DNA of 64,000 bases, taken from NCBI GenBank assembly GCA_013215505.1, contig JABSQZ010000001.1, positions 248,001 through 312,000 on the forward strand. The letters run 5' to 3'. The DNA comes from Oceanospirillaceae bacterium. GTDB taxonomy: Bacteria; Pseudomonadota; Gammaproteobacteria; Pseudomonadales; Balneatricaceae. This document shows, in pieces, positions 24,662 to 32,871 of this stretch (position 1 is the first letter of the stretch; the number at the start of each line of letters is the position of its first letter). A program made the position numbers and the translations under genes. A model generated the notes under the pieces. It searched no databases and was not told the DNA's origin. It saw nothing but the letters and a program-made list of their open reading frames with translations.

Positions 24662-25147
24662 CTAAATTGCCCGGTCGCGGTCATTCAGCTGGGTCAATAT
24701 CGCTGAGATATCGTCTAACCCCGTCACAGTCTCCGTGATTGATTTCTGGCCCAGTTGATTGATTAACAGTTGATCAATATCAGCGAGTATTTGCCTCGCA
24801 TCTGACATTAATAATTCACCGGTTGCAGTAAAAAGTATTTTTTTCTGCTTACCTGTCCCCTGCACTTGCTGTAAATAACAGTGACGACATAGCTCTTTTA
24901 CTGTTTTTGCCACCATTTGCCGGGACACTCCAAGGTTTCTGGCGATTTGTGACGCGTAATTGACACCGCAATCTAATACACTTAAAAAACTCAGCATGGA
25001 TGGTGTCACTGCTGAGTAGCCTTTGTCACTCAGGCATCTGGCTAGGTAGCGAGCCGTTAAATCATGTACTTGCGCTGCACCTAAGACTAATTTAAGGGCA
25101 TCACTGTCGACCATCGGGATTTCTTTTTGTGTCAACCTTGTTGACAT
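24662..25147 (-). CDS. MarR family transcriptional regulator
   Basis: A 161-residue winged-helix regulator. Helix-turn-helix YASQIARNLGVSRQMVAKTV with the wing KKILFTATGELL (about 65-115) and helical ends for dimerisation match MarR. The ATG at 25147 has AGGAAA upstream. The first codons overlap an inverted repeat (25130-25146), and a half copy lies at 25172-25182, suggesting autoregulation and control of the divergent small membrane protein (25202). The inducer is unknown. Confidence 0.82.
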   Translation of the reverse strand: MSTRLTQKEIPMVDSDALKLVLGAAQVHDLTARYLARCLSDKGYSAVTPSMLSFLSVLDCGVNYASQIARNLGVSRQMVAKTVKELCRHCYLQQVQGTGKQKKILFTATGELLMSDARQILADIDQLLINQLGQKSITETVTGLDDISAILTQLNDRDRAI

Positions 25148-25182
25148 ATGGTTTTCCTTTTTCTATCCTCATGTCAACCAAG
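25130..25182. promoter_or_regulatory. candidate MarR operators
   Basis: TGTCAACCTTGTTGACA (25130-25146) is a perfect 7-3-7 inverted repeat covering the MarR start codon. TGTCAACCAAG (25172-25182) repeats its left half 42 bp away, close to the divergent gene's start. This is a pattern expected for one regulator controlling both genes. Confidence 0.55.
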
Positions 25183-25201
25183 TATACATAAAGAGGATAT
25201 T

Positions 25202-25579
25202 ATGATCACGTTGAACTTTGTCATCAGAGCCAATGCCATCAGCTGCCTGTTGTTTGGAGTCATTTTTCTCACTATTCCCCATCAAGTCACAGTGTTTTTA
25301 GCGGCTCAGTCACCCGCTCCTAAATCCCTATTGTTTGTCCTGGGGGCTACTCTGATAATCAATGGATTACATTTATTCTGGGCATCACTACAGCTTCAAC
25401 CCAGTAAAGCATTAGTCATGTACTTTTCAATCGGAGATTTTATTTGGTTACTAGCTTCCGTGAGTTTAGTTGTGAAGGGTATCTGGATAGATACGATAGC
25501 GGGGATACTGACAACATTGGTTGTTGCGTTGATGGTCGGGGTGTTTGGGGGGGTGCAGGTTTTTATTAGTAGGAAGTAG
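25202..25579 (+). CDS. small four-TM membrane protein
   Basis: 125 residues from ATG 25202, chosen for AGAGGA nine bases upstream; a longer frame from 25148 runs into the operator region. There are four hydrophobic segments: FVIRANAISCLLFGVIFLTI, FVLGATLIINGLHLFWASL, YFSIGDFIWLLASVSLVV and TLVVALMVGVFGGVQVFI. It has no enzymatic motif. It is divergent from the MarR gene with shared operator repeats, so it is the likely MarR target. A heptamer array begins 11 bp after its stop. No specific family is recognised, though similar proteins are common in gammaproteobacteria. Confidence 0.7.
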   Translation: MITLNFVIRANAISCLLFGVIFLTIPHQVTVFLAAQSPAPKSLLFVLGATLIINGLHLFWASLQLQPSKALVMYFSIGDFIWLLASVSLVVKGIWIDTIAGILTTLVVALMVGVFGGVQVFISRK

Positions 25580-25589
25580 GAATGTAGTT

Positions 25590-25708
25590 GGAAGTTGGTA
25601 GTTGGAAGTTGGAAGTTGGAAGTTGGAAGTTGGAAGTTGGAAGTTGGATGTTGGAAGTTGGAAGTTGGAAGTTGGAAGTTGGAAGTTGGAAGTTGGAAGT
25701 TGGAAGCC
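25590..25708 (+). repeat. heptamer tandem array, TGGAAGT type
   Basis: Sixteen to seventeen 7-bp units of GGAAGTT with single-base variants (GGTAGTT, GGATGTT, GGAAGCC). It starts 11 bp after the stop of the small membrane protein gene and reads in its sense direction, between convergent genes. It is the largest array of the family in this window. Confidence 0.95.
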
Positions 25709-25822
25709 TTGAGCGCATAAAAAGCCGAGTAGCGGGGGTATTTTCTACACAATGTTTGATTGGGCAAGCTACAGTGGAGCTAAGTTAACATTATCCTCAA
25801 TAAATGCTTTTCAGAATTAGTA

Positions 25823-26512
25823 TTAGGTCTTATGCAATAAATCGTGATATTGGGTGACTAGCAGTGTTCTATCGGTAGTCATTTCGGTCACTACCCAGAC
25901 GTGCCTTAGCTTACTTTGCAGCTGCGTGGTATTACAGGAAAACAGCTGTAGCAAAAACTCCTCTGTGCGCTGATTCAGCGGGAAGCCATCGCCATACAAA
26001 AACGGCTGCGCATATACTTTGCTCTCAGTTGCATCCAGAGGAATACGCAGCATCGATATTGCTCTGGCACTACTGCACTGTTCAAGGTTGCTGTAGCTTC
26101 GATTATTGATTCGACTTACTTTGTTCAGTAATTGCTCTACACTGATGTTAAAACGCTGGCAGTAGCTAGTGACAAAGCGCTGGTATTCAGGCCCTTTTCC
26201 CTCTTCCATATAGACATAATAAGTATCGCCTTCAACCGCATCGATGGTAATTTGTCGGTAGTCAAACTGCTCACCAAGAAAGGCATTTAGCCGCCTCGGG
26301 TCTGCACCGTACTCTGGATCTGCCCCTGAGTATTGCCGGCTGATTCCAGTTTTAGATACTTTATGGGCAAAGCGCTCAGACTTATCCAGGATATAGAGTT
26401 TAATATCACCCGTGTCGATATCGAAGGAGACATTAAACAGCCTGGCGCGATCAATTTCAGGGGGCAGCGAAGTGATCCCTGCATAAGGGTAAATAAAGTC
26501 CAGGTTATACAT
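25823..26512 (-). CDS. hypothetical protein
   Basis: 229 residues, with no signal peptide, membrane helix or known motif. It is soluble and mixed in composition, with stretches such as LFNVSFDIDTGDIKLYILDK, FLGEQFDYRQITIDAVEGDT and AISMLRIPLDATESKVYAQP. The pattern suggests a beta-rich N-terminus and a helical middle (YQRFVTSYCQRFNISVEQLL). No family is recognised. It lies 19 bp downstream of the YciI gene on the same strand, possibly cotranscribed. A heptamer array lies beyond its stop but in the other orientation. Confidence 0.6.
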   Translation of the reverse strand: MYNLDFIYPYAGITSLPPEIDRARLFNVSFDIDTGDIKLYILDKSERFAHKVSKTGISRQYSGADPEYGADPRRLNAFLGEQFDYRQITIDAVEGDTYYVYMEEGKGPEYQRFVTSYCQRFNISVEQLLNKVSRINNRSYSNLEQCSSARAISMLRIPLDATESKVYAQPFLYGDGFPLNQRTEEFLLQLFSCNTTQLQSKLRHVWVVTEMTTDRTLLVTQYHDLLHKT

Positions 26513-26531
26513 TCGTTAATCTCACGTCAGA

Positions 26532-26822
26532 TTAAGCCATTGGCACTAACTTAACAGCGACCACTGCAACTGTTTCCCAAACTTTACCGAGAGTGTAAGG
26601 ATCATTTGCTATCCAGTCGTCTAGTTCAGCTCGGGTGTTAAATTGCACATGTACAGTCGAGCCGATCATTTTACCGCTATCATCTAAGATTGCCCCACCA
26701 CTTAAAAAAGTGCCGTTTTCAATCATTTTTTTTATGCCGACAAAGTGCTCGTCTCTCACCGCCATTCTGCGATCTATTGCCTGGGGATCCTGGTAATCAT
26801 GTGCTGTTACTACATATTGCAT
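26532..26822 (-). CDS. YciI family protein
   Basis: A 96-residue protein of the YciI/muconolactone isomerase-like ferredoxin fold. MQYVVTAHDYQDPQAIDRRM, HFVGIKKMIENGTFLSGGAI and the final DPYTLGKVWETVAVVAVKL are family-typical. The conserved His-Asp pair (H8/D9, and D75-P76) forms the putative active site. Function within the family is not settled. It is the middle of a minus-strand run with VOC (upstream) and the hypothetical (downstream). Confidence 0.85.
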   Translation of the reverse strand: MQYVVTAHDYQDPQAIDRRMAVRDEHFVGIKKMIENGTFLSGGAILDDSGKMIGSTVHVQFNTRAELDDWIANDPYTLGKVWETVAVVAVKLVPMA

Positions 26823-26901
26823 CTACCGTCCTTATCTCTTTCTTTTAATCACTGTCACTTTCAGCTAGTTATTGAAGATAGTCAATGTGCTGATCTAATG
26901 A

Positions 26902-27285
26902 CTATTGCTCATACAACTCAAGTGGCAAATCATCTGGATCGCTAAAAAAGGTGAATTTTTTTCCCGTGTACTCATCCACTCTAATAGGTTCTACTGCAAC
27001 TCCAGCAGCTTCCAATCTCGCAACGGCATCTTCTACTGAAACAACCACAAAAGCCAGATGTCGCAACCCACGCGCTTCCGGGTAACTTGGTCTAGGCGGC
27101 GTATCCAGGAAAGAAAATAACTCAATCTGACTGCCATCTGCAAGCTTTAGATCAAGTTTGTACGAGTCGCGTTCATGGCGGTAGTTTTCAGCAATCACTT
27201 CTAATCCCAAAATAGAGACATAGAAGCGTTTGGATATTGCATAATTGGAGCAGATGATTGCAGCGTGGTGAATTCCCTTTAGCAT
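26902..27285 (-). CDS. yaeR: VOC family protein (YaeR/GloA2-like)
   Basis: A 127-residue glyoxalase-fold protein, close to E. coli YaeR over its length. It shares HHAAIICSNYAISKRFYVSI, LADGSQIELFSF, RPSYPEARGLRHLAF and the C-terminal KKFTFFSDPDDLPLELYEQ. The metal ligands would be H6 or H7, E in QIELFSF, H in LRHLAF and E in LELYEQ. The substrate of YaeR is not established; it is often called a lactoylglutathione lyase-like protein. It precedes the YciI gene on the same strand by 80 bp. Confidence 0.88.
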   Translation of the reverse strand: MLKGIHHAAIICSNYAISKRFYVSILGLEVIAENYRHERDSYKLDLKLADGSQIELFSFLDTPPRPSYPEARGLRHLAFVVVSVEDAVARLEAAGVAVEPIRVDEYTGKKFTFFSDPDDLPLELYEQ

Positions 27286-27428
27286 TTATTACCTCGATGG
27301 CGAGATGTTGACTGAATTAATCCGAAAAAGTGGTTGTTAGGACGATGGTTCTAAACTTATTGAGGATAACAACTCAGATAAAATCTTAACTAAGCTGATA
27401 TAAAGCAATCTTCGCCAGCTGCCTCTGG

Positions 27429-28205
27429 TTAAATTACGGCTCGGTTTTCTCTCTCAAAGCGTTGCTTGAATAACAAAGTTGTATGATCAGCCAGGCGTTG
27501 GTTAGGTGCATTCAATTGCACACCGGCAGGAAGGTCGAGGTGTAAATAGTTGAGTACACTTTTAGTACAACTTGCCGGGTCTGCCGCTAACTCCTCATAG
27601 CAGAACTCAAGAGGATCGATACAGATTTTATCAAACCAATCGCGCCATTGATTATTCTGATGCCTGAGCATTTCCACTCGACTGGCAATCTCACTGAAAT
27701 CATACTCAGGTGGCCGGTTCGAACTCGCTTCTTCTGTACTGTGCCAGTAGTTAGCCTGCTGTGCTCGCCATAATGAAACTGCCTGGCCGAGTACATCTTC
27801 TCGATGCAGATAGACAAATTTAATGCGCCCAAAAGTGTGTTCCAGCAAAGCAAGCTGACCACCTTCAAACTCAGGATACACAGACTGGAGTTGCTCAAGC
27901 AGTTCAGCCAGTGTTTCCCACATAATACGCAGGCCAAAAACGCCATTGTTGCTACTGGTAAACTCGCGGGTAGCAGTTAAGTAGTCATGAAAATCATAGC
28001 TGTCATCGTTTTGCAGCACCTTCAATTGCCGCGCTCTCCACAACATGTCCTGGGATCGAAAGAACGAATGAGGTTTACCCGCCACTTGTGTCGATGTCAA
28101 ATATTCACAGAGCAGCGTGCTGCCGGTCCGCGGTGTCGCGCATAAAATGTAAGTATCAATCAATTGGATTCTTCCAGAACCATAGCAAAGCCCAAAACTT
28201 AGCAT
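27429..28205 (-). CDS. Stf0-type sulfotransferase
   Basis: About 258 residues from ATG 28205; a TTG at 28256 would add 17 less typical residues, and no clear Shine-Dalgarno decides. YILCATPRTGSTLLCEYL holds the PAPS 5'-phosphosulfate loop (PRTGST). FGLRIMWETL and FVYLHREDVLGQAVSLWRA contain the 3'-phosphate-binding Arg/Ser segment of Stf0. The family transfers sulfate from PAPS to sugars such as trehalose. The acceptor here is unknown. No PAPS-synthesis genes are near. The gene is isolated between a VOC gene and a dienelactone hydrolase gene. Confidence 0.8.
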   Translation of the reverse strand: MLSFGLCYGSGRIQLIDTYILCATPRTGSTLLCEYLTSTQVAGKPHSFFRSQDMLWRARQLKVLQNDDSYDFHDYLTATREFTSSNNGVFGLRIMWETLAELLEQLQSVYPEFEGGQLALLEHTFGRIKFVYLHREDVLGQAVSLWRAQQANYWHSTEEASSNRPPEYDFSEIASRVEMLRHQNNQWRDWFDKICIDPLEFCYEELAADPASCTKSVLNYLHLDLPAGVQLNAPNQRLADHTTLLFKQRFERENRAVI

Positions 28206-28419
28206 AAAGCACTGCTTAGTGGATTTATTGTTCAGAATAATAACACGCAAATTCAAATATTTATAAACTGTATGGCAACTGTTATAGGGATAAAAACTGA
28301 GTGACTCTTTTTCGCCGTTTAAAGCTGCAGGCAGGTATTAGTAATTTTAATCTACCGGCCAGCAGGCAACCTCCAGTCCATTGGACTTAGATTTACTTTA
28401 ATTATTCCTCAGCTTCAAC

Positions 28420-29307
28420 TTACAGCAGTTTCTCTGTAAAAAAGGCCAGGGTTCGCTGCCACGCGAGTTCAGCATTTTCTTTATGGTAACGAGCAGTGGA
28501 GTCATTATGAAAGCCATGATTGGCATTTTTATAGCTGTGCATTTGGTAAGATACAGCTAAGCGTTTTAAGTCTCTTTCATAATCTGGCCATGATTTGTTA
28601 ACCCTTTTGTCCAGTTCTGCCAGATGCACCAGTAGCGACGCCTTAATGTTATTTCTAAGTTCAGGTTTAGCCGGTGTGCCATAAAAAGGCACTCCCGCTG
28701 TGATTAAGTCGGCATCAACTGCCGCCAAATAATTCACTATGTAGCCACCAAAACAAAAGCCGACAGCCCCTAAGTTACCATTGCTGCTTGCATGTGTTTT
28801 TAAATACTTTGCCGCCGCAATAAAATCTTGCTGGATTTTAGAACGATCCAGGGTCCGCTGCATGGCCTTGCCTTGATCATCATTGCCGGGATAACCCCCA
28901 AGCGGAAATAATGCGTCCGGGGCGAAGGCGATAAAACCCGATTTAGCTAGACGTCTTGTAACATCCTTAATATAAGGATTGAGGCCGCGATTTTCATGGA
29001 TAACTAATACTACGGCTAAAAGCCCTGTTTTATTAGTAGGTTCAACTAAATAGCCTCTACCTTCGCCATGACCTAAGGGGGAATCAAAGCTTGCATAAGT
29101 GGCTTTTATGTCCGCATCGTTAAAGGATACTTGCTCTGCTAATGCATAGTTAGGTAGCAAGGCAGCCGTTAATACCGCCATTGAGTAGCCTGTCGCAGCT
29201 AGAGTGCCTAGTTTACTGATGAAAGTTCTTCTATCCATTCCACCATGGGCATACTCGTCATACCAATCAAATGCTTCCTGCGGAATATCGTTTTTGTTAT
29301 TGGGCAT
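28420..29307 (-). CDS. dienelactone hydrolase family protein, Tat-exported
   Basis: 295 residues. The N-terminus carries a twin-arginine-type signal (MDRRTFISKLGTLAATGYSM) beginning near residue 24 and a hydrophobic stretch to ALAEQ. The catalytic triad of the dienelactone hydrolase family is present: Cys in GFCFGGYIVN, Asp in LAELDKRVNKSW and His in ANHGFHND. AGGGA upstream of the ATG supports the start. Export of a folded hydrolase to the periplasm is expected from the RR signal. The substrate is unknown. Similar exported proteins are common in proteobacteria and are usually annotated as YghX-like. Confidence 0.87.
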   Translation of the reverse strand: MPNNKNDIPQEAFDWYDEYAHGGMDRRTFISKLGTLAATGYSMAVLTAALLPNYALAEQVSFNDADIKATYASFDSPLGHGEGRGYLVEPTNKTGLLAVVLVIHENRGLNPYIKDVTRRLAKSGFIAFAPDALFPLGGYPGNDDQGKAMQRTLDRSKIQQDFIAAAKYLKTHASSNGNLGAVGFCFGGYIVNYLAAVDADLITAGVPFYGTPAKPELRNNIKASLLVHLAELDKRVNKSWPDYERDLKRLAVSYQMHSYKNANHGFHNDSTARYHKENAELAWQRTLAFFTEKLL

Positions 29308-29387
29308 CGTTTTTCCCTGGTGGCTTAGGTAATTTTATAAGGGTAATGCCGACAATCCTGCATCTACCCCTATGAAGCGGGTACAAC

Positions 29388-29768
29388 TTATTTATAGGCA
29401 GTGTGGATACAATCAATTAGTTGATTCAAAGAGAGTCTGTATGGCTCAGAGTTATTGGCCATATATTGATCATAGCCGGTATCCAGACCCGCTTTAAATT
29501 TCAACATAAATGAATCAATTTCAGATTCGCAGAGCCCATTCCGTTTGGATTTTTTGAGGACATTACTGGGAAAAATCAGCGGGGGAATCAAAAATACTTC
29601 CTCGTCAGAACCCTCTGTGATCGCCAATTGCAATTGACTAATCCGCGCCTGATAAGTAGCGGCTTTAAACGCGCCATCTACCAGTGATTTAAATTTATCA
29701 GAAAATTCAAAACCGTAAGAGGCTTGCGAGATGAGCATCACTAAAAATACCAAAATCATCTTCTTCAT
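29388..29768 (-). CDS. small secreted hypothetical protein
   Basis: 126 residues from ATG 29768, with AGG upstream; a TTG five codons earlier is less likely. A Sec signal peptide is clear (MKKMILVFLVMLISQASYGF). The mature part (about 108 residues) has a Cys in GLCESEIDS and another in LIDCIHTAYK near the C-terminus, perhaps a disulfide. It has a helical amphipathic look (KSLVDGAFKAATYQARISQL). No family is recognised. It stands 80 bp downstream of the DLH gene on the same strand, and a 221-bp gap with no obvious feature separates it from the AAA ATPase gene. Confidence 0.65.
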   Translation of the reverse strand: MKKMILVFLVMLISQASYGFEFSDKFKSLVDGAFKAATYQARISQLQLAITEGSDEEVFLIPPLIFPSNVLKKSKRNGLCESEIDSFMLKFKAGLDTGYDQYMANNSEPYRLSLNQLIDCIHTAYK

Positions 29769-29989
29769 ATTTAAGGACCTCAATTAAAGATTCTTTGAGC
29801 CAATACCCAATCCGACATCCTTGATGCCCGTAAAACCCTTATTAATTTGGATCAGTCCATCCTTGTGCACTTCTATAACAATAGCTGGTTTTCCCTGATT
29901 TACCCCATCTTAGAAACCCAGCAGAATCAATGTCATCAGCACAAGGTCGAATATTTGTTTACCTGCGACTCTTATTTTCGATAAATAAT

Positions 29990-31165
29990 TTATATCCCTT
30001 TATCAGGCCACAGCCACATTGGCTCATCGAGCACCCCCTGGCCTAGCACTTTAGTCTGCCCGAGTTGTTTTTCTAACGCTATTGAGTTGCAGTCCTGGGA
30101 GCACTCCAATGCGGCTATTAATCCTGATGCGTGAGAGACAACCCATACTTGAGTAGATTTGGATGCTCTGATGATTAATCGGGCTAAAGCGGGCAGTAAA
30201 TCTGGATGCAAGCTGGTTTCTGGCTCGTTCAATACCATCAGTGGCGGCGGCCTTGGGGTTAATAGCGCTGCTACCCATAGTAAATATCTGAGTGTACCAT
30301 CGGAGAGCTCCAGGCCCGATAAAGGCCGAAGTAAACCATACTGGCTAAATTCAATGGCAAACCTACCATCGCTCTGAATGGCGATATTTAAATTGGCACC
30401 GGGAAATGCATCACTGATCGCATCCGTTAAAGCCTGGGCATCACCGATTTCTTTTATGGTTTGCAGTGCAGCTGCCAAATCGTGCCCATCATTGTGTAGA
30501 ACCGGCGTTCTTGTCCCCAATTGAGGTTGCCGGGCCGGGGCATCCCTATCGGTTCTAAAGTGATCATAGAAGCGCCAATTTCGAATATTGTCTCTTAAAC
30601 TAACCACTTCAGGTGTTCTTACAGGATCTGCTATTTGACTAAATAAGCTATCGAAGCTGTTTGCATGCTGGGCAATCACTTCCCAGTGTCGGTCAGATCG
30701 CATTTTAATCACAGCCCCTTCTCGCTCTACTAATACACTTGCAGGTCTATAACTGCTGCCAGCCCAAATAGTTTCCCTTTTAATTTGTGGATCCAGAGCA
30801 AAGGCTGAGGTAGAAGGTACAGGTAGGCCCAATGAAATTGCATAGCCAAAATCATCACTACTAAATCCCAATCGCAAGCGGGTTCTGTTTTGTCTTGGCC
30901 CGCCCTGGACTGGTACATCTCCACTTTTCATTCTCTTAGACAAGGTTTCAGGTCCGGCCCAAAAAGTAGAATCTAACCCACCCTCTTTAGCCAAAGCGTT
31001 AACCACTCCGCCTTGCGCTGTTTCCGCTAACAGACGAAGTGATTTATACAAGTTTGATTTGCCACTGGCATTCGCCCCAGTGACAACATTGAGATTAGTA
31101 AGGGGAATAACTAATTGTAATAGCGATCTATAGTTGGCTATTGAGATTGTATTAATCATTTGCAT
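29990..31165 (-). CDS. AAA family ATPase (AAA_21, RecF/OLD-like)
   Basis: 391 residues. The Rad50/RecF-type N-terminus ISIANYRSLLQLVIPLTNLN leads to Walker A VVTGANASGKSNLY. An ABC-type signature LELSDGTLRYLLWVAALL, Walker B PLMVLNEPETSLHP and a switch His in WVVSHASGL follow near the C-terminus. There is no nuclease (TOPRIM) domain. Such stand-alone ATPases occur both in housekeeping and as parts of anti-phage systems. No partner (TOPRIM, nuclease, HNH) gene is adjacent, so a defence role is not supported. It is flanked by a GNAT gene and a secreted hypothetical. Confidence 0.82.
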   Translation of the reverse strand: MQMINTISIANYRSLLQLVIPLTNLNVVTGANASGKSNLYKSLRLLAETAQGGVVNALAKEGGLDSTFWAGPETLSKRMKSGDVPVQGGPRQNRTRLRLGFSSDDFGYAISLGLPVPSTSAFALDPQIKRETIWAGSSYRPASVLVEREGAVIKMRSDRHWEVIAQHANSFDSLFSQIADPVRTPEVVSLRDNIRNWRFYDHFRTDRDAPARQPQLGTRTPVLHNDGHDLAAALQTIKEIGDAQALTDAISDAFPGANLNIAIQSDGRFAIEFSQYGLLRPLSGLELSDGTLRYLLWVAALLTPRPPPLMVLNEPETSLHPDLLPALARLIIRASKSTQVWVVSHASGLIAALECSQDCNSIALEKQLGQTKVLGQGVLDEPMWLWPDKGI

Positions 31166-31257
31166 CCATTTTATGACCGGGTAACGAAGATTACTCTACC
31201 AGAAGCGAACTTTGCAGGCTCTCCATTAGAAAGAGTCCACCTATCCATCTGCTAAGT

Positions 31258-31746
31258 CTATACTTTACGAACCATTAACACTGAATCGCCACGATCTGCA
31301 TACTGCAAAAAATCACATTTTCTATACAGCTGTATTGCCTGATTATCTTTAGCAACCATAAGACTTATTTTTTTAATACCTTGTGCTGCTGCATGATCGG
31401 CCAGCCATTCAATCATCTGTTTCGCTATGCCCTGACCTCGATAATCACTGTGCACTGCAATCACTAAGGCAGGGGTTTGTTCTTCAATATAGCCTCGGAT
31501 ATGGTTGTCGTCAGTCCAGAATCTATACCAGGCTGCGCCAACGGGAAGACCATTGTCCAGAGCCACTACGGCTACGTCACCCGCTCTTTTTCCCCAACCC
31601 GCCAGTGCTTTACTCACTTGCGGATCAGCCAGTGCCTGTTCAAATGGTGGTGGATTTTCGTTAGCTATGGCGCGCCAGTAAACTCCCAGATAGAGCATCT
31701 CTCGCAGAAATTCCATATCCGAGGGCTGGGATTTTCTTAAATGCAT
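31258..31746 (-). CDS. GNAT family N-acetyltransferase
   Basis: A 162-residue acetyltransferase of the Gcn5 fold. Motif A, with the acetyl-CoA pyrophosphate loop, is AVHSDYRGQGIAKQMIEWLA (about residues 100-119; R/Q-x-x-G-x-G/A pattern). The following KISLMVAKDNQAIQLYRKCD and FLQYADRGDSVLMVRKV are the usual motif B and C-terminus. The acceptor (protein, small amine or antibiotic) is unknown. It precedes the AAA ATPase gene on the same strand by 92 bp. Confidence 0.87.
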   Translation of the reverse strand: MHLRKSQPSDMEFLREMLYLGVYWRAIANENPPPFEQALADPQVSKALAGWGKRAGDVAVVALDNGLPVGAAWYRFWTDDNHIRGYIEEQTPALVIAVHSDYRGQGIAKQMIEWLADHAAAQGIKKISLMVAKDNQAIQLYRKCDFLQYADRGDSVLMVRKV

Positions 31747-31834
31747 ATTGATGTATTCCTTTTCATCCTTAGCGCCAATACTTAGTAACTATTTAGCTGA
31801 AAAAAACAATTTGGCTAGCAGTTCAATCCAATCA

Positions 31835-32410
31835 TTAATCTTCTTGGCTAAGGATTTTTGGTTCGGTAATTGGCTTGCCGGTATCATCGAAGAAAACCGA
31901 AGGTTTGTTATAGCCTTTTAACTTCCAGAGGATAAGTTTAAACAGGCTGCTGGCGATAATCTTAAAGATTGGTCCCCGTAGGTCCAGAGGAATTTTCTGG
32001 CGGGCAAATGTGGTCTGGATGTGGCCTCTACTCTTTCCAAAATCATCATCACGAGTAGCTTGGTTATCCATGAAATTATGGACAACTCCTACAAATGCCC
32101 CTCCGGCCCCCATCGTATTGCCAATCGGAGTATTGCAGCATTTTGTATACCAGCGATACATACCTTTTTCGCTTAATCTGACGCAGGCAATCTGCTCTAT
32201 TCCCTGGAGAATCTTTAGTTGAGAAACCGGCATTTGCAATATATCAGTACCACCATATTGATCTAATACAGTCTTTTCCTGATCGATGTACCCAGCAAAG
32301 GATTGACAGTCACGGCAACAACAGACAAGTCTGGTACCGGTACTCGGGCTGAGGTTGGCTGTTTTTCCTTGTACTTTCCCACAACAACACTGCAATGTTA
32401 TTTCAGGCAT
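31835..32410 (-). CDS. DUF6151 family protein (GFA-like Cys-rich)
   Basis: 191 residues. The N-terminus is Cys-rich in the glutathione-dependent formaldehyde-activating (GFA)/Mss4-like manner: LQCCCGKVQGK, RLVCCCRDCQSFAG and WYTKCCNTPIGNTM. These Cys probably hold zinc. The rest (FVGVVHNFMDNQATRDDDFG, GPIFKIIASSLFKLILWKL) matches DUF6151 proteins of proteobacteria. Enzyme function is not established. It lies about 90 bp upstream of the GNAT gene on the same strand. Confidence 0.78.
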   Translation of the reverse strand: MPEITLQCCCGKVQGKTANLSPSTGTRLVCCCRDCQSFAGYIDQEKTVLDQYGGTDILQMPVSQLKILQGIEQIACVRLSEKGMYRWYTKCCNTPIGNTMGAGGAFVGVVHNFMDNQATRDDDFGKSRGHIQTTFARQKIPLDLRGPIFKIIASSLFKLILWKLKGYNKPSVFFDDTGKPITEPKILSQED

Positions 32411-32871
32411 AAAATCATATCTCCGACATAGATAAATGATATTGGAACAATCAAACGCTCCCCTATTAAATCAAATTAGCGCCTTCAGCACACTAATTCC
32501 ATTTTTTGTTGAGGAACTTAAATCTCTTGGCTTCCTTTACTTGCGTAGAAACCTCCATCGAATTGAACTTACAATTAACACAATGATGGGCAAACGAAAG
32601 ACTCAGTCTCTGTCCGGCTAAAACAACTTAGCATAACCCAAACCGGAAAATTGATGATAAATGCGGAAAAATAAAGGCGCTTAGAGTTAGCGCTTGGCGG
32701 GGAAAACAAAGTAACGAGCAAACAGTAAAACTAGTATTCAATTACATTACTGTGATTAAACATAAAATAAGGTAATACTCTTTTAACTTCTATAGGTTGC
32801 TAATAAAGTAAGTGGTTGTAAGACTATAAACTTTCTGCCCGCTGCAACAAAACAGCAGCGGGCAACGTCTG
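32411..32871. other. 461-bp intergenic region
   Basis: Promoter side of the DUF6151 gene and 3' side of the chemotaxis receptor gene. A 61-codon frame at 32436-32621 lacks a ribosome-binding site and likeness to proteins and is not called. Near its right end a 10-bp hairpin (32836-32864) may end the receptor transcript. Nothing else is seen. Confidence 0.5.
32836..32864 (-). terminator. hairpin downstream of the chemotaxis receptor gene
   Basis: TGCCCGCTGC (32836-32845) and GCAGCGGGCA (32855-32864) pair perfectly over 10 bp with a 9-base loop, 8 bp after the receptor stop on the minus strand. There is no good T-run, so termination is probable rather than certain. Confidence 0.55.

Noticed and set aside
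25396-25767. Repeat-containing minus-strand protein (NFQLPTS units)
   Set aside because: It is a translation of the GGAAGTT heptamer array in reverse, not a real repeat protein.
29990-31165. Lone AAA/RecF-like ATPase as an anti-phage defence system
   Set aside because: No TOPRIM, nuclease or other partner gene is adjacent, and the neighbours are ordinary enzymes (GNAT, secreted hypothetical).
32436-32621. Small 61-residue gene
   Set aside because: No ribosome-binding site, no protein-like pattern; it lies in the promoter side of the DUF6151 gene.
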